Program-made: the position numbers and the translations under genes
Notes under the pieces: model-generated
Databases searched by the model: none
Told to the model about the DNA's origin: nothing
What the model saw: the letters and a program-made list of their open reading frames with translations, nothing else
DNA from: Paractinoplanes pyxinae
Lineage (GTDB): Bacteria > Actinomycetota > Actinomycetes > Mycobacteriales > Micromonosporaceae
Assembly (NCBI RefSeq): GCF_026626335.1
Contig: NZ_JAPNTZ010000007.1
Coordinates: 372,001 to 436,000, forward strand
Direction of reading: 5' to 3'
Length of the DNA stretch: 64,000 nucleotides
Part shown: one piece after another, positions 51,694-62,144 of the stretch
Layout: the number at the start of each line of letters is the position of its first letter
Position numbering within the stretch: the first letter of the stretch is position 1

Positions 51694-54600
51694 TTCACCC
51701 GTTCGGGGAGTCGTTCGATCAGCTCCGCGAGCTGCGCGGCGTCGAGCAGGTCGACCGGTCGCACGGTCACCTGCTCGCGTACGTAATGGAAGCCCGCCCG
51801 CACCCGGTTGACTGGCACCTCGGCCAACGAGGCCCAGGCCAGCCGGTACGCGGCCAACTGGACCGCGGCCGCCTCGGCCTCCGCCCCCTCGGGCCGCCGG
51901 CCGGTCTTCCAGTCGATGACGTCGTAGCGGTTGGCCGTGCCGGCGTAGACGGCGTCCATCCGCCCCCGCACGACCACCCCGGCGATCGTGGTGGCGAACG
52001 GGACCTCCACCTCGATCGGCGTACGGTCGGCCCACTCGCCGGCCAGGAACGCCTCTTGCAGGGCAACCAGCTCGGCGTCGTCGGCCGCGTCGTCGTCGGC
52101 CGCGCCGGGCAGCTCGTCGATGTCGATCAGGCGGACGGCGCCGAACCGCTGCTCGAGCCAGGCGTGGAAGGCCGTGCCCCTTCGGGCATGCGGAAGGGGC
52201 CGATGGGGCAACGGGCGGCGCAGCGAGCGGGCCAGCGCCTGCGGGTCGCGGCGCAGCACCACCAGCTGCGACACCGACAGGTGAGCGGGCAGCGCGACCT
52301 CGATCGGGCCGTCCCGCCGGGCTCGTTCGTCCCGCTCGGCGAGTAGCAAGGCCGCCTCGCGCCGCCAGCGTTCGATGTCGGGATCCCGCACGGCCGGCAG
52401 ACCGACCAGCTCGGCCGCCAGTTCGGAGCGGGCGGCGACCTCGGGCTCGGCCTCGGCCAGTTCGGCGAAGGCCTCGGCCGCCTCGGCGTCGGGGGCGGCG
52501 ATCATGCGGCGGATCAGGTCGGCCGCGGTGGCCATGGCCGGGCGGCGCAGACCCAGCGGGTCGAACGGCCACTGCGCCGACGGCACCACCTCGGCCGCCG
52601 GGTTAGTCGCGCCGGGGACCGGCTCGGGGGTCCAGGCGTCGACCACACCGGCGCCCTCGTCGCAGGCGGCGCGGATCTCGTCGAGGAAGACCGACGGACC
52701 GCGCGGGCGCTTCACGCCGTCACCCCACCAATAGCCGGAGGCGAGCAGCAGGCGCCGGGGGCGGGTCACGGCGACGTAGGCCAGCCGGCGCTCCTCCCGC
52801 TCGTCGTGCTCGCGCCAGGCCGTGCCGAAGTTGCTGACCGCAGTGAGCACGCCCTTCTGGTCGATCGCCGGCGACAGGTCGAGCTTGGGCAGGCCGTCCG
52901 AGTCGCCGCGCAGCGGGAACGGCAGCACGCCGATGCCCATCAGGTAGTGGTCGGTGTTGCGGGTGACGCCCGGCCAGACCTGCTTGCTCAGGCCGGCCAC
53001 CGAAACGACGTCCCACTCCAGGCCCTTGGCGGCGTGCGCGGTGAGGATCTGGACCGCGCCCTCGACCACGTCGACCTGGCCCGGCTCGAGGCCGCGCTCC
53101 TCCTCCTCGGCCGCGGTGAGGAAGGCGAGGAAGCCGGCCAGCGTGCCCCCGTCGGTCTCGGCGCCGTAGCGGGCGGCGGTGTCGGCCAGCGCGTCCAGGT
53201 GCCCGCGGGCCAAGCCGGCGTCGCCTGCGGCCCAGCCCCGCACGGCCACCTCGACGTCCAGGCCGATCGTGCGTTCAATGTCCGACACCAGGTCAGGCAG
53301 CGGCTGGTCGAGACGCTGACGCAAAGAACTCAGTTCCCGGCTGTACGCGTGGAGGCGCGCGAAGCCCTCGGCCGAGTACTGCTGCGGGGCGCCCAGATCG
53401 GCCATCGCCTCGACCAGTGTCGCGTCGTCGAGGCGGTCGGCCACGACGTCGTCGGGCTCGACGCCGGCCACCACGGCGGCCCGGGCCGCGGCCAGGCCAC
53501 GGGCCCGGCGGTGCAGGGCCACCAGGTCGCGAGGGCCTATCCGCCAGCGGGCGCCGGTCAGCAGGCGCAGCAGTGACGCCCCGTCGGTCGGGTCGGCCAG
53601 CACCCGCATCGTGCACACGACATCGCGTACCTCGGGGGTGTCGAGCAGACCGCCGAGGCCGACCACCTCGACCGGCAGGCCTCGAGCGCGCAACGCCTCC
53701 TCGATGGCGGGGATCTGACTGCGTACGCGAACCAGGACGGCACTGGTGGGACGCTTCTCGACCGGGATCTCGCCGGGCAGGGCTTCGGGCATCCCGGCCG
53801 TGATCCGCCAGGCCGTGAGCATCGAGTCGCCGATCCAGGCCGCCTCGTCGGCGAACGTGGGCAGCAGGGCGCAGGCCACCGTGCGGCCGCCGACCGAGCC
53901 GGAAACCCGCTCGGCGGCCCGCAGCTCGGTGACGTTGGCGCCGAACGCCCGCAGCGGGGCCGAGAGGGTGTTGGCGACCCGCAGGATTTCGGGGCGGTTG
54001 CGCCAGCTGCGGGTCAGGCCGCCGATGCGGGCCGGCTCTCCGCTGGGCAGCGTGAACTCGCCGGGGAAGCGGTCGAGGGTGCCGGCCGACGCGCCGCGCC
54101 AGCCGTAGATCGACTGGCACGGGTCGCCGACCGCGGTGACCGGGTGCCCGCCGCCGAACAACGCGTTCAACATGGTCACCTGGGCGTGGCTGGTGTCCTG
54201 GTACTCGTCGAGCAGCACGATCCGGAACCGGCCGCGCTCGATCTCGCCCACCTCGGGATGGTCGCGGGCGACCAGGGCGGCCCGGGCCATCTGGTCGCCG
54301 AAGTCCATCGCCTCCAGGTCGAGCTTGCGCTGCTCGTACAGACGGACCAGGGGCAGCAGGGTGAGCCGTAGCCGCTGCCGGGCGAGCACGTCGTTGACGT
54401 CCTTGTAGACCTTGCCCGGCAGCTCCTGCACCTCGGCGAAGAAGCGGCCCGTCCAGGCGGCGAGCTCGTCCGGCGTGACCAGATGCTCGGCCAGCTCACC
54501 GGCCAGGGCGAGCACGTCGTCGGTGACGGTGGTCGGCGCGCGGTTCACGCCGGTCATCTCGCCGGTGTACGAGCGGACCAGCGAGTCCACGATCTGCCAG

Positions 54601-55070
54601 CGGGCGGCCTCGGTGAGCAGGCGGGCCGACGGTTCGAAACCGGCGCGCAGGCCGTGCTCGGTGACCACCCGGGCCGCGTACGAGTGATAGGTCGAGATCG
54701 TGGCCTCGCCGGCGAAGGCGTCGTCGCGGCCGAGGCGGCGCACGAGCTGACCGAGCCGGGTGCGGACGCGGTGGGCCAGCTCGCCGGCAGCCTTGCGGGT
54801 GAACGTCAGGCCCAGGATCTGGTCGGGGTGGGCGTAGCTGTTGGCGACCAGCCACACGACGCGCGAGGCCATCGTCTCGGTCTTGCCCGAACCGGCCCCG
54901 GCCACCACCAGCAGCGGCTCGACCGGGGCCGAGATGATCTCGGACTGCTCGGTCGTGGGCCGGGGCAGGCGCAGCAGGCGGGCCAGCTCTTCCGGGGTGT
55001 AGCGGGGGCCCGAATCGGCACGGCGGCGGGGCGTCGCCGGCTCGTCGGCGAACAGGCTCGGCTGGGTCAC
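51690..55070 (-). CDS. adnB: AdnB-like helicase-nuclease subunit (UvrD/RecB type)
   Basis: 1126 residues. SF1 motifs: VVAGAGSGKTETMASRV (Walker A), LTFTRKAAGEL, VLLDEYQDTSHAQVTML (II), AVGDPCQSIYGWRGAS (III), RSWRNRPEIL (IV), LTAHAAKGLEWDVV (V) and EERRLAYVAVTRPRR (VI). The C-terminal RecB-like nuclease has VVRGRMDAVY and YDVIDWKTGRRP with QLAAYRLAW, and no iron-sulphur cysteines. AdnAB resects DNA ends for recombination in actinobacteria; AdnB is the main motor in mycobacteria. The GTG start overlaps the adnA stop by 4 bp, the gene order being as in Rv3202c-Rv3201c. Confidence 0.9.
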   Translation of the reverse strand: MTQPSLFADEPATPRRRADSGPRYTPEELARLLRLPRPTTEQSEIISAPVEPLLVVAGAGSGKTETMASRVVWLVANSYAHPDQILGLTFTRKAAGELAHRVRTRLGQLVRRLGRDDAFAGEATISTYHSYAARVVTEHGLRAGFEPSARLLTEAARWQIVDSLVRSYTGEMTGVNRAPTTVTDDVLALAGELAEHLVTPDELAAWTGRFFAEVQELPGKVYKDVNDVLARQRLRLTLLPLVRLYEQRKLDLEAMDFGDQMARAALVARDHPEVGEIERGRFRIVLLDEYQDTSHAQVTMLNALFGGGHPVTAVGDPCQSIYGWRGASAGTLDRFPGEFTLPSGEPARIGGLTRSWRNRPEILRVANTLSAPLRAFGANVTELRAAERVSGSVGGRTVACALLPTFADEAAWIGDSMLTAWRITAGMPEALPGEIPVEKRPTSAVLVRVRSQIPAIEEALRARGLPVEVVGLGGLLDTPEVRDVVCTMRVLADPTDGASLLRLLTGARWRIGPRDLVALHRRARGLAAARAAVVAGVEPDDVVADRLDDATLVEAMADLGAPQQYSAEGFARLHAYSRELSSLRQRLDQPLPDLVSDIERTIGLDVEVAVRGWAAGDAGLARGHLDALADTAARYGAETDGGTLAGFLAFLTAAEEEERGLEPGQVDVVEGAVQILTAHAAKGLEWDVVSVAGLSKQVWPGVTRNTDHYLMGIGVLPFPLRGDSDGLPKLDLSPAIDQKGVLTAVSNFGTAWREHDEREERRLAYVAVTRPRRLLLASGYWWGDGVKRPRGPSVFLDEIRAACDEGAGVVDAWTPEPVPGATNPAAEVVPSAQWPFDPLGLRRPAMATAADLIRRMIAAPDAEAAEAFAELAEAEPEVAARSELAAELVGLPAVRDPDIERWRREAALLLAERDERARRDGPIEVALPAHLSVSQLVVLRRDPQALARSLRRPLPHRPLPHARRGTAFHAWLEQRFGAVRLIDIDELPGAADDDAADDAELVALQEAFLAGEWADRTPIEVEVPFATTIAGVVVRGRMDAVYAGTANRYDVIDWKTGRRPEGAEAEAAAVQLAAYRLAWASLAEVPVNRVRAGFHYVREQVTVRPVDLLDAAQLAELIERLPERVN

Positions 55071-58000
55071 TGGCCCTGCTCTACGACTTGGCGTCCTTTG
55101 CCCGAGACCGGGCAGCTGGTGCGCACCGGGCAGACCCGGCAACGGCTGTTGGCGACGGCCGAGAAGGTGGCGGCGGCCATCGTGTCGGCGGTGCGGCGGA
55201 CCATCTCGTACGCCCATTGAGGGTCGGTCGCGTCGGCCAGCGGCAGCTGCATCTGCTCGCGGGCGTCCTTGCCCGGGCCGAGCTGCACCAGCGCGGCCCC
55301 GCCGCTCTCGGCCCCGTAGTCGGCGAAAGCGCCCGCTTGTACGGCGGTCTGATAGCCCGCGAGCTGCGCGTGCTCCTCGACCTCGGCCGCCGCGACCGCC
55401 GTCGACTTGCCGGTCTTGAGGTCGATGACCACGAGGCGGCCGTCCTCGTCGATCTCGAGCCGGTCGACGCGGCCGGTGAGCTGGATCGGGCGGGTCGGGT
55501 CTTCCAGCCGGACGCTGAACTCGTGCTCGATGGCCAGCAGCCGGCGCGGGTTGACGGCGAGCCAGCGCAGCAGTTTGTCCACCATGGCCTGCGCCCTGTC
55601 TTGCTCGGGGCCGGCCAGCCAGCGGGCGGCCAGCTCGATCGCGTCGAACCGGGCGCTGACGTACTCGACCAGCTTCTCGCGGTCGGCGTTGGCGTCCTCG
55701 GCCAGCATGGCCGCCGCGTGCACCAGGTTGCCGACGCCCTGGGCCGGGCCGGCCGGGGCCGCGCCGCCGTGCCGTTCGAGCAGCCAGCGCAGGCTGCAGC
55801 GCAGGGCGCTCTCCATCGAGGAGGGAGTGACCTTGACCGCTTCACCGTCGTCGACCAGCGGCCGGTCGTCGGAGAGCGGGCGCAGTCCCCACCACTCGTC
55901 CGGGTGAGCGCCGGGCACGCCGGCCGCCGCCAGCTTGGCCAGTTCCGCCGCGGCGGCATGGCGCCGGGCCGGCGTCTGATCGGCGCCGACGACGACCGTA
56001 CGCAGCTCGGCCACCAGCGCCGACAGCGTGAGCGCGCGCGGCGGCCGGCCGACCGGAATCTCCTCCGGGTCGTCGACCGGCTCGGCCTCGCCCGGATCGT
56101 CGTCGGGCGGCTCCTCGGTCGGCCACTCGCTCGGGTCGTCGCTGACCAGGACACCCTGCTCCGCCTCGGCGGGGCCGGACTCGGAGCTTCCCGCGCGCTG
56201 CTCGTCCGGCTCACCGTCCTCGCTCGCTGCGTCGGGTTCGCGTGGGCCCTCCGGATCGACGTCGGCCAAGCCAGGAGCCGCGCCGCCGATGGCGTCGGGT
56301 CCGTGTGGACCTTGCGCGTGGGTGTCGGACTGGCCGGGAGCCGTGCCGCCGGTGGCGTTGGGGTCGCGTGGGCCTTGCGGGTGGGTGTCCGGGAGGTCGG
56401 GGCCCGACGGAGGTGGGCCGGCGGGTGGGGGTGGGCCGGGCTCGCCGTCGTCGGAGAGGCCCAGCTCGGTGAGGAAGCGGCTGGGCTGCTCCTCGCCCTC
56501 GGAGCCCCCGACGCCGGCCGAGGCGATCGCGGTGACGATCAGCTTGTGGCGGGCGCGGGTGGTGGCCACATAGAACAACCGGCGCTCCTCGTCGAGCAGC
56601 GCCGACGTCTCGCCGACGACCGCGGCCTGGCCGGTGGCGGCCCGGCCGGCCAGCACGTCGACCAGCCTCTCGGAGCCGAGCAGGCTGCCGCGCAGCCGCA
56701 GGTCGGGCCAGATGCCCTCTTGCACGCCGGCCAGCACGACCACATCCCACTCGAGCCCCTTGGCGGCGTGCGCGGTGAGCAGCCGGACGGCCTCGCCCCG
56801 GTCGGCGCTGGGCGCGATCGAGTCGGCCGGCAGGTCTTGAGCCAGCACGTGGTCGAGGAACGTGTCGACGCGGGCGCCGGGCAGCCGGTCGACGAAGCGG
56901 GCCGCCGCGTCGAACAACACGACCATCGAGTCGAGATCGCGGTCGGCCGCCTCGGCCCGCCACTGCCGCGCGCGGCCGGCATCGGTGTTCTCGGGCGCCG
57001 GACCGGAGCGGGTGCTCATCGCGTACCAGCGGTCGGCCAGCCCGCTGGCCTTCCAGATGGTCCACAACACCTGCTCGGCGGTGGCGCCGGGCGCCGCGGC
57101 CGCCTCACGCGCGGTCGCCAGCAGCCGGGCAACATTCTGCGCGGGCAGGGCCCAGCGCCGCTCCACCATGTCGAGCCCGGCCGGGTCACGCACCGCGTCG
57201 ACCAGCAGCTCACCGGACGGACGCCTGTCCCCCGCGGCCAGTGCCAGCGCCCGCAGCCCCTGCCGCAGCCGCCGCTCGGCCAGCGGGTCGGCCCCGCCCA
57301 GCGACGAGTGCAGCAGCGCGACAGCGGTTTCTTCGTTCAGCGCCTCGGCATCAAGCGCGCACCGCAGCAGCAACAGGAAGGGCGCCACCGCCGGCTGAAG
57401 GTGCAGCGGCAGGTCTTCGGCGTGGGTCACCGTCGGCACACCGGCCGCCGCCAGCGCCCGCTGCAAAGACGGCAGCTGCAAAGACGTGCTGCGCAGCATG
57501 ACCGCCATCCGCGACCACGGCACCCCGTGCAGCAGGTGAGCCTCCCGCAGCGCGTGCGCCACGTAAGCAGCCTCGGCGGTGGCCGCCCGGAACACCCGGA
57601 CGACCGTCTCCGCGGCGATCGGGGGTTTGGCGCTGACGCCGCCCGCCTCGCCCAGCGCGGGACCAGCGGCGGCACGCTCCCCCGGCAGCCGGGCTTCGCT
57701 GGAGCCTTGCGCATCCGCCGCCCCGGCCGAGGCGGAGCGGGGTGCGCCCGGCAGCCCCGCTGACGAAGCGGGCTCGTCCGGCACGGCGGCTGAGGCGGAG
57801 CGGGGTGCGCCCGGCAGCACCGCTGACGAAGCGGGCTCGTCCGGCACGGCGGCCGAGGCGAAGCGGGATGCGCCCGGCAGCACCGCTGACGAAGCCGGCA
57901 CTGCGGCCGAGGCGGACGCAGGCGCGCCGGCCGCGGGCGGGGGTGAGGCGGGGTCGGAGGAGGTTGCGGGTGGCGGTTCGGGGCCGAGGATCGGGGGTGG

Positions 58001-59098
58001 CGGGTGCATAGGGCGGTGCCGGATCGGGCCGCGCATGCGCCGGGAAACCCGCGATGTGGCGGAGAGCAGGGAAGACTCGGCGCGGTAGTTGGTGTGCAGG
58101 GTCAGCGTCTCGGCCAGGGCGCCCGACGCCGTACGGAACTTGGCGGGGAAGCCGGCCACCGCGCCGGGGTCGGCGCCGCGGAAGCCGTAGATCGAGGAAT
58201 CCGGGTCGCCGAAGGCCACCAGCGGCTTGCCGCCCCCGGCGACCAGGGACAGCAGCTCGATCTGGGCCGGGTCGGTGTCGGCCAGCTCGTCGACGTAGAC
58301 GTGAGCCAGGCGGCGGCGTTCGGCCTCGAGCAGCTCGGGGTTGTCGGCCAGCAGGCCCGAGGCGGCCCGCACCAGCTCGGCCGGGTCGTAGGCCGACGAG
58401 CCGCGGGTCGTCACGTCGCGCAGGGCGAGGACGGCGACGTACTCACGCAGGAAGCGGGCCGCGGCCGGCCAGTCGTCGCGGCCCAGGCGTTCGCCCAGGC
58501 GGGCCAGTTCGACCGGGCCGACGCCGCGCTCGGCGGCGCGCTGCATGAGGTCGCGCAGCTGCTGGGCGAAGGCCCGGGTGGGCAGGGCGGGCCGCAGCGC
58601 CGCGGGCCAGCCGATCGGGTCGGGCTCGTCGACGTCGCCCGAGGCCTCGAGCAGCTCACGGATGATCAGGTCTTGCTCGGGGCCGGTCAGCAGGCGCGGG
58701 GACGGCTCGCCCCGGTCGGCCGCGGCCCGGCGCAGGAGGCCGAACGCGTACGCGTGGAAGGTGCGGACCAGCGGCTCGTGCACGATGCGGCCAAGGTCGG
58801 CCGCGATGCGCGCCTCGATGCGGTCGCGCAGGGCCGTGGCGCCGCGCCGGCCGAACGTGAGGACGAGGATGCGCTCGGGGTCGGTGCCGTCGGCGATGCG
58901 GGCGGCCACCGATTCGACCAGCGTGGTCGTCTTGCCGGTGCCGGGACCGCCGACCACCAGCAGCGGACCGTCGACGTGGGCGGCCGCGTAGCGCTGAAGC
59001 GGATCGTCCAGCAGGGCCGGCCGCACCGTGGGCGGACGCCGGACCAGGCGGTACGCCGGGCGGCGGACCGCGGCGGGGGAAGAGGCCGGCGTGCTCAC
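55067..59098 (-). CDS. adnA: AdnA-like helicase-nuclease subunit with a repeat insert
   Basis: 1343 residues from GTG 59098. Helicase motifs: VVGGPGTGKTTTLVESV (Walker A), VYVDELADTDPAQIELL (II, degenerate from DEYQD), VAFGDPDSSIYGFRGAD (III), LTAHAAKGLEWDVVVLAG (V) and EERRLFYVATTRARHKL (VI). The C-terminal nuclease (GRVDRLEIDEDGRLVVIDLKTG) carries an iron-sulphur set: Cys in ALRCSLRW and three in CRVCPVRTSC. Two low-complexity inserts are unusual: an Ala/Ser/Pro repeat region near residues 350-470 and a Gly/Pro/Asp-rich region near 890-990. Coupled to adnB. Confidence 0.88.
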   Translation of the reverse strand: MSTPASSPAAVRRPAYRLVRRPPTVRPALLDDPLQRYAAAHVDGPLLVVGGPGTGKTTTLVESVAARIADGTDPERILVLTFGRRGATALRDRIEARIAADLGRIVHEPLVRTFHAYAFGLLRRAAADRGEPSPRLLTGPEQDLIIRELLEASGDVDEPDPIGWPAALRPALPTRAFAQQLRDLMQRAAERGVGPVELARLGERLGRDDWPAAARFLREYVAVLALRDVTTRGSSAYDPAELVRAASGLLADNPELLEAERRRLAHVYVDELADTDPAQIELLSLVAGGGKPLVAFGDPDSSIYGFRGADPGAVAGFPAKFRTASGALAETLTLHTNYRAESSLLSATSRVSRRMRGPIRHRPMHPPPPILGPEPPPATSSDPASPPPAAGAPASASAAVPASSAVLPGASRFASAAVPDEPASSAVLPGAPRSASAAVPDEPASSAGLPGAPRSASAGAADAQGSSEARLPGERAAAGPALGEAGGVSAKPPIAAETVVRVFRAATAEAAYVAHALREAHLLHGVPWSRMAVMLRSTSLQLPSLQRALAAAGVPTVTHAEDLPLHLQPAVAPFLLLLRCALDAEALNEETAVALLHSSLGGADPLAERRLRQGLRALALAAGDRRPSGELLVDAVRDPAGLDMVERRWALPAQNVARLLATAREAAAAPGATAEQVLWTIWKASGLADRWYAMSTRSGPAPENTDAGRARQWRAEAADRDLDSMVVLFDAAARFVDRLPGARVDTFLDHVLAQDLPADSIAPSADRGEAVRLLTAHAAKGLEWDVVVLAGVQEGIWPDLRLRGSLLGSERLVDVLAGRAATGQAAVVGETSALLDEERRLFYVATTRARHKLIVTAIASAGVGGSEGEEQPSRFLTELGLSDDGEPGPPPPAGPPPSGPDLPDTHPQGPRDPNATGGTAPGQSDTHAQGPHGPDAIGGAAPGLADVDPEGPREPDAASEDGEPDEQRAGSSESGPAEAEQGVLVSDDPSEWPTEEPPDDDPGEAEPVDDPEEIPVGRPPRALTLSALVAELRTVVVGADQTPARRHAAAAELAKLAAAGVPGAHPDEWWGLRPLSDDRPLVDDGEAVKVTPSSMESALRCSLRWLLERHGGAAPAGPAQGVGNLVHAAAMLAEDANADREKLVEYVSARFDAIELAARWLAGPEQDRAQAMVDKLLRWLAVNPRRLLAIEHEFSVRLEDPTRPIQLTGRVDRLEIDEDGRLVVIDLKTGKSTAVAAAEVEEHAQLAGYQTAVQAGAFADYGAESGGAALVQLGPGKDAREQMQLPLADATDPQWAYEMVRRTADTMAAATFSAVANSRCRVCPVRTSCPVSGKGRQVVEQGQ
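57726..57905. repeat. 63-bp tandem repeat inside adnA
   Basis: Two full 63-bp units (57726-57788 and 57789-57851) and a third shortened to 54 bp (57852-57905), nearly identical. The 21-codon unit reads approximately SAAVPDEPASSAVLPGAPR on the coding strand. Multiples of three are kept, so the reading frame survives. Confidence 0.85.
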
Positions 59099-59127
59099 GG
59101 CAACAAGGAAACCACGCGGGTACGACG

Positions 59128-60150
59128 TTATCGAACAGGCGGTTTGCCGACCGAGTCGCGACGGCGGACCGGCATCGGCAGCCGTAGCACCGCGGGACCG
59201 GACGGCGGGCCGAGCAGCTTCTCGACGGCCTGCCATCCGAGCTGGTAGTGCGGCAGCGAGATGCTGGTGAGCTGGGGCCGCAGCCAGGCCGCCAGGTCGG
59301 AGTCGTCGAACGAGACGACCGACACGTCCTCCGGGATCCGGCGGCCGGCGTCGCGCAGCGCCTGGTAGGCGCCCAGAGCGATGCGGTCGTTGAGGCAGAT
59401 GAAGACCTGCGGGCTGAGGCCCGCTTCCAGGCTGCGGCTCACCGCCTCGTACGCCGAATCGGGCCACCAGTCGCAGTCGACCGTCCCGGCCAGGTTCGCC
59501 TCCGATGCCTGCAGCCCCTCACGGATGCCGGCCAGCCTCTCGCGTCCGGCGAAGACGTGCTCGTCCGGGCTGCCGACCAGATAGATGCCGTCGCGATGCC
59601 CGGCCTCGAGCACGAGGGTGGCCGCGCTCCACCCGGCCGCCAGTTCGTCCGGGATGATCTGGTGCTGGGCCGGCCGGGCCCCTCGGGTGAGGCAGTTGAG
59701 CAGCACGACCTGATGGCCCTTGAGCTGCTTGGGCAGCCGCACGTAGCGGGTGAACATGCTGGCGTAGATGAACGCGTCGACCTGCCGGTCGAGGAAGTCG
59801 GAGATCAGCTTCTCCTCGACGACCGGGTCACCCTCGGTCTCGCCGATGAAGAGCAGGTGGCCGTGGGCGACGGCGGCGGCCAGGGCGCCGTGGATCGCCT
59901 TGCCCGCGTACGGGTCGGAGGCGAGGGTGTCGGAGACGAGGGCGATGGTGCGCGTCACCTTTGTGCGCAGGCTGCGCGCCATGAGGTTGGGCCGGTAGTC
60001 CAGCTCCTGGGCCGCCCGGAGCACCCGTTGCCGGGCGTCCTCCGAGATTCTCATGTCCAAGTGGCGTCCAGCGAGGACGAAAGAGGCCGTGCTGCGGGAC
60101 ACGCCGGCCCGCTGTGCGACCTGAAGCAGGGTCGCCCGTTGCGGCGGCAT
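59128..60150 (-). CDS. LacI family transcriptional regulator
   Basis: 340 residues. The N-terminal helix-turn-helix and hinge are canonical: TLLQVAQRAGVSRSTASFVLAGR, ISEDARQRVLRAAQELDYRPN. The periplasmic-binding-protein-like effector domain follows (TIALVSDTLASDPYAGKAIHGAL, VFICLNDRIALGAYQALRDAG, VSVVSFDDSDLAAWLRPQLTSI). No sugar transport or catabolic gene is adjacent, so its target is distant or unknown. It ends 29 bp before adnA in the same direction. Confidence 0.92.
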   Translation of the reverse strand: MPPQRATLLQVAQRAGVSRSTASFVLAGRHLDMRISEDARQRVLRAAQELDYRPNLMARSLRTKVTRTIALVSDTLASDPYAGKAIHGALAAAVAHGHLLFIGETEGDPVVEEKLISDFLDRQVDAFIYASMFTRYVRLPKQLKGHQVVLLNCLTRGARPAQHQIIPDELAAGWSAATLVLEAGHRDGIYLVGSPDEHVFAGRERLAGIREGLQASEANLAGTVDCDWWPDSAYEAVSRSLEAGLSPQVFICLNDRIALGAYQALRDAGRRIPEDVSVVSFDDSDLAAWLRPQLTSISLPHYQLGWQAVEKLLGPPSGPAVLRLPMPVRRRDSVGKPPVR

Positions 60151-60374
60151 GCCCGCAGTCTTCCACGATCCCCCAAACGGGCACCATGCGAATGTTCGCA
60201 GATGCCACGTTGACGTCCGGCGATTTCCCGGCGCACTGTCGGCTCAACCGATCCAGCGCGTGCCCCGGCGGGCGCGACGCCGCCGGACGGCCGGAAGGTG
60301 CGCACCGGCGTGTCCCGGTGAGAGCGCGTGCGGCGCGCCCCCGGCCCGGCCGGCGGGCCCGCCGGGGCCCCTGG

Positions 60375-60412
60375 TCACGCCGGGTGGGTGTGGTGACACC
60401 CACCCGGCGTGA
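60375..60412. terminator. Long perfect palindrome, probable terminator
   Basis: TCACGCCGGGTGGGTGT (60375-60391) and ACACCCACCCGGCGTGA (60396-60412) form a perfect 17-bp stem with a GGTG loop, six bases beyond the stop of the LOG gene. No T tract follows. The remaining gap to the LacI-type gene (60151-60374) shows nothing recognisable. Confidence 0.65.
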
Positions 60413-60418
60413 CATCCC

Positions 60419-60970
60419 TCAGCTTCCGGTTACCCGTTCCTCGACGGCGTCCAACGCGGAGCCGATCGACTTGGCCACGATCACCCGATCGAGCGCGGAC
60501 GAGCGGACGAAGGCCGTGTCGGCCAGCTGCCCGAGCCAGGCCAGCAGGCCGTCGTAGAAGCCCTCGGGGTCGAGCAGGACGATCGGCTTGGCGTGCAGAT
60601 CCAGTATTCCGGTCGTCCACACCTCGAACAGCTCGTCGAGCGTGCCGAGCCCGCCCGGCAGCGTGATGAAGGCGTCCGACCGCTCGATCATGATGTTTTT
60701 CCGCGAGCCCATGTCATTGGTGACGATCAGCTCGTCCGAGGCCATGTCGGCCACCTCGAGGTCGACCAGCGACTGCGGGATCACCCCGAGCGTGTGCGCG
60801 CCGCCGGCCCGGGCGCCGTCGGCCACCGCGCCCATCATGCCGACGCAGCCACCGCCCGAGACCAGCGTGTGCCCGCGGGCGCCGATCTCTTCGCCGGTAC
60901 GGGTGGCCAGGTCGAGCCACTTCTGGTCGAGGGTGCTCGACGAGGCGCAGAACACGCAGATGGCGGCCAC
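60419..60970 (-). CDS. TIGR00730 (LOG) family Rossmann protein, short form
   Basis: 183 residues. The lysine-decarboxylase-like fold shows VFCASSSTLDQKW, SGGGCVGMMGAVADGA, MGSRKNIMIERSDAFITLPGG and the signature PGGLGTLDELFEV. Plant and bacterial LOG enzymes with this PGGxGTxxE motif release cytokinin-type bases from nucleotides, so a nucleoside-5'-monophosphate phosphoribohydrolase is likely. GTG 60970 lies one base after the stop of the second LOG gene; the pair are co-transcribed. Confidence 0.9.
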   Translation of the reverse strand: MAAICVFCASSSTLDQKWLDLATRTGEEIGARGHTLVSGGGCVGMMGAVADGARAGGAHTLGVIPQSLVDLEVADMASDELIVTNDMGSRKNIMIERSDAFITLPGGLGTLDELFEVWTTGILDLHAKPIVLLDPEGFYDGLLAWLGQLADTAFVRSSALDRVIVAKSIGSALDAVEERVTGS

Positions 60971-60971
60971 G

Positions 60972-61751
<780 letters not shown>

Positions 61752-61941
61752 GCCTAAAAGGTAGTGCGGACGGTCAGTTGGACGGTGAACAACCGGGTGG
61801 GTTTCGGTAAGAGGATTGCGGGTGCGCGACCTTTTTGCCAGATTGAAGCAACGGACGGTAGCTCTAGAGCGTCTCTTCAGTTACCAACTCGCGGCACGCA
61901 CGCACTGCGCCCGGCATGGTGGCCGGGCTTAAGGAGCCTCC

Positions 61942-62142
61942 GTGACGACCCGATACGAGCGCTTGAAGATGCAGCGCCGCATGCAGCGGCGCATCCGTCT
62001 GGTGGTCGAGGAACGCCGCATGGCGTTCGGCGCGCGCCCCCGGACCGACGGTGAGGTGGCAGTCGACCCGGAGGCCACCATGGAGATCGAGCCCATGAAG
62101 GTGCGCGCGATCGGCCGGGTGGCGGTGCGCCCCGCCCTCTGA
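61942..62142 (+). CDS. Small basic hypothetical protein
   Basis: 66 residues from GTG 61942, with AAGGAG at proper spacing. Strongly basic N-terminus (RYERLKMQRRMQRRIRLVVEERRM), then a more acidic C-terminus (EVAVDPEATMEIEPMKVRA). No known domain; the basic helix could contact nucleic acid or ribosome, but this is a guess. It stands alone between the divergent LOG operon and convergent dapE. The 190-bp gap upstream likely contains both promoters. Confidence 0.65.
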   Translation: MTTRYERLKMQRRMQRRIRLVVEERRMAFGARPRTDGEVAVDPEATMEIEPMKVRAIGRVAVRPAL

Positions 62143-62144
62143 GG

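Noticed and set aside
55088-57763. 891-codon plus-strand frame opposite adnA
   Set aside because: No motifs, no ribosome binding site; antisense to conserved nuclease and helicase motifs.
60375-60412. Operator for the LacI-type regulator
   Set aside because: The palindrome is a 17-bp stem placed right after the LOG stop; LacI operators are shorter with a central CG, and it is not close to a start codon.
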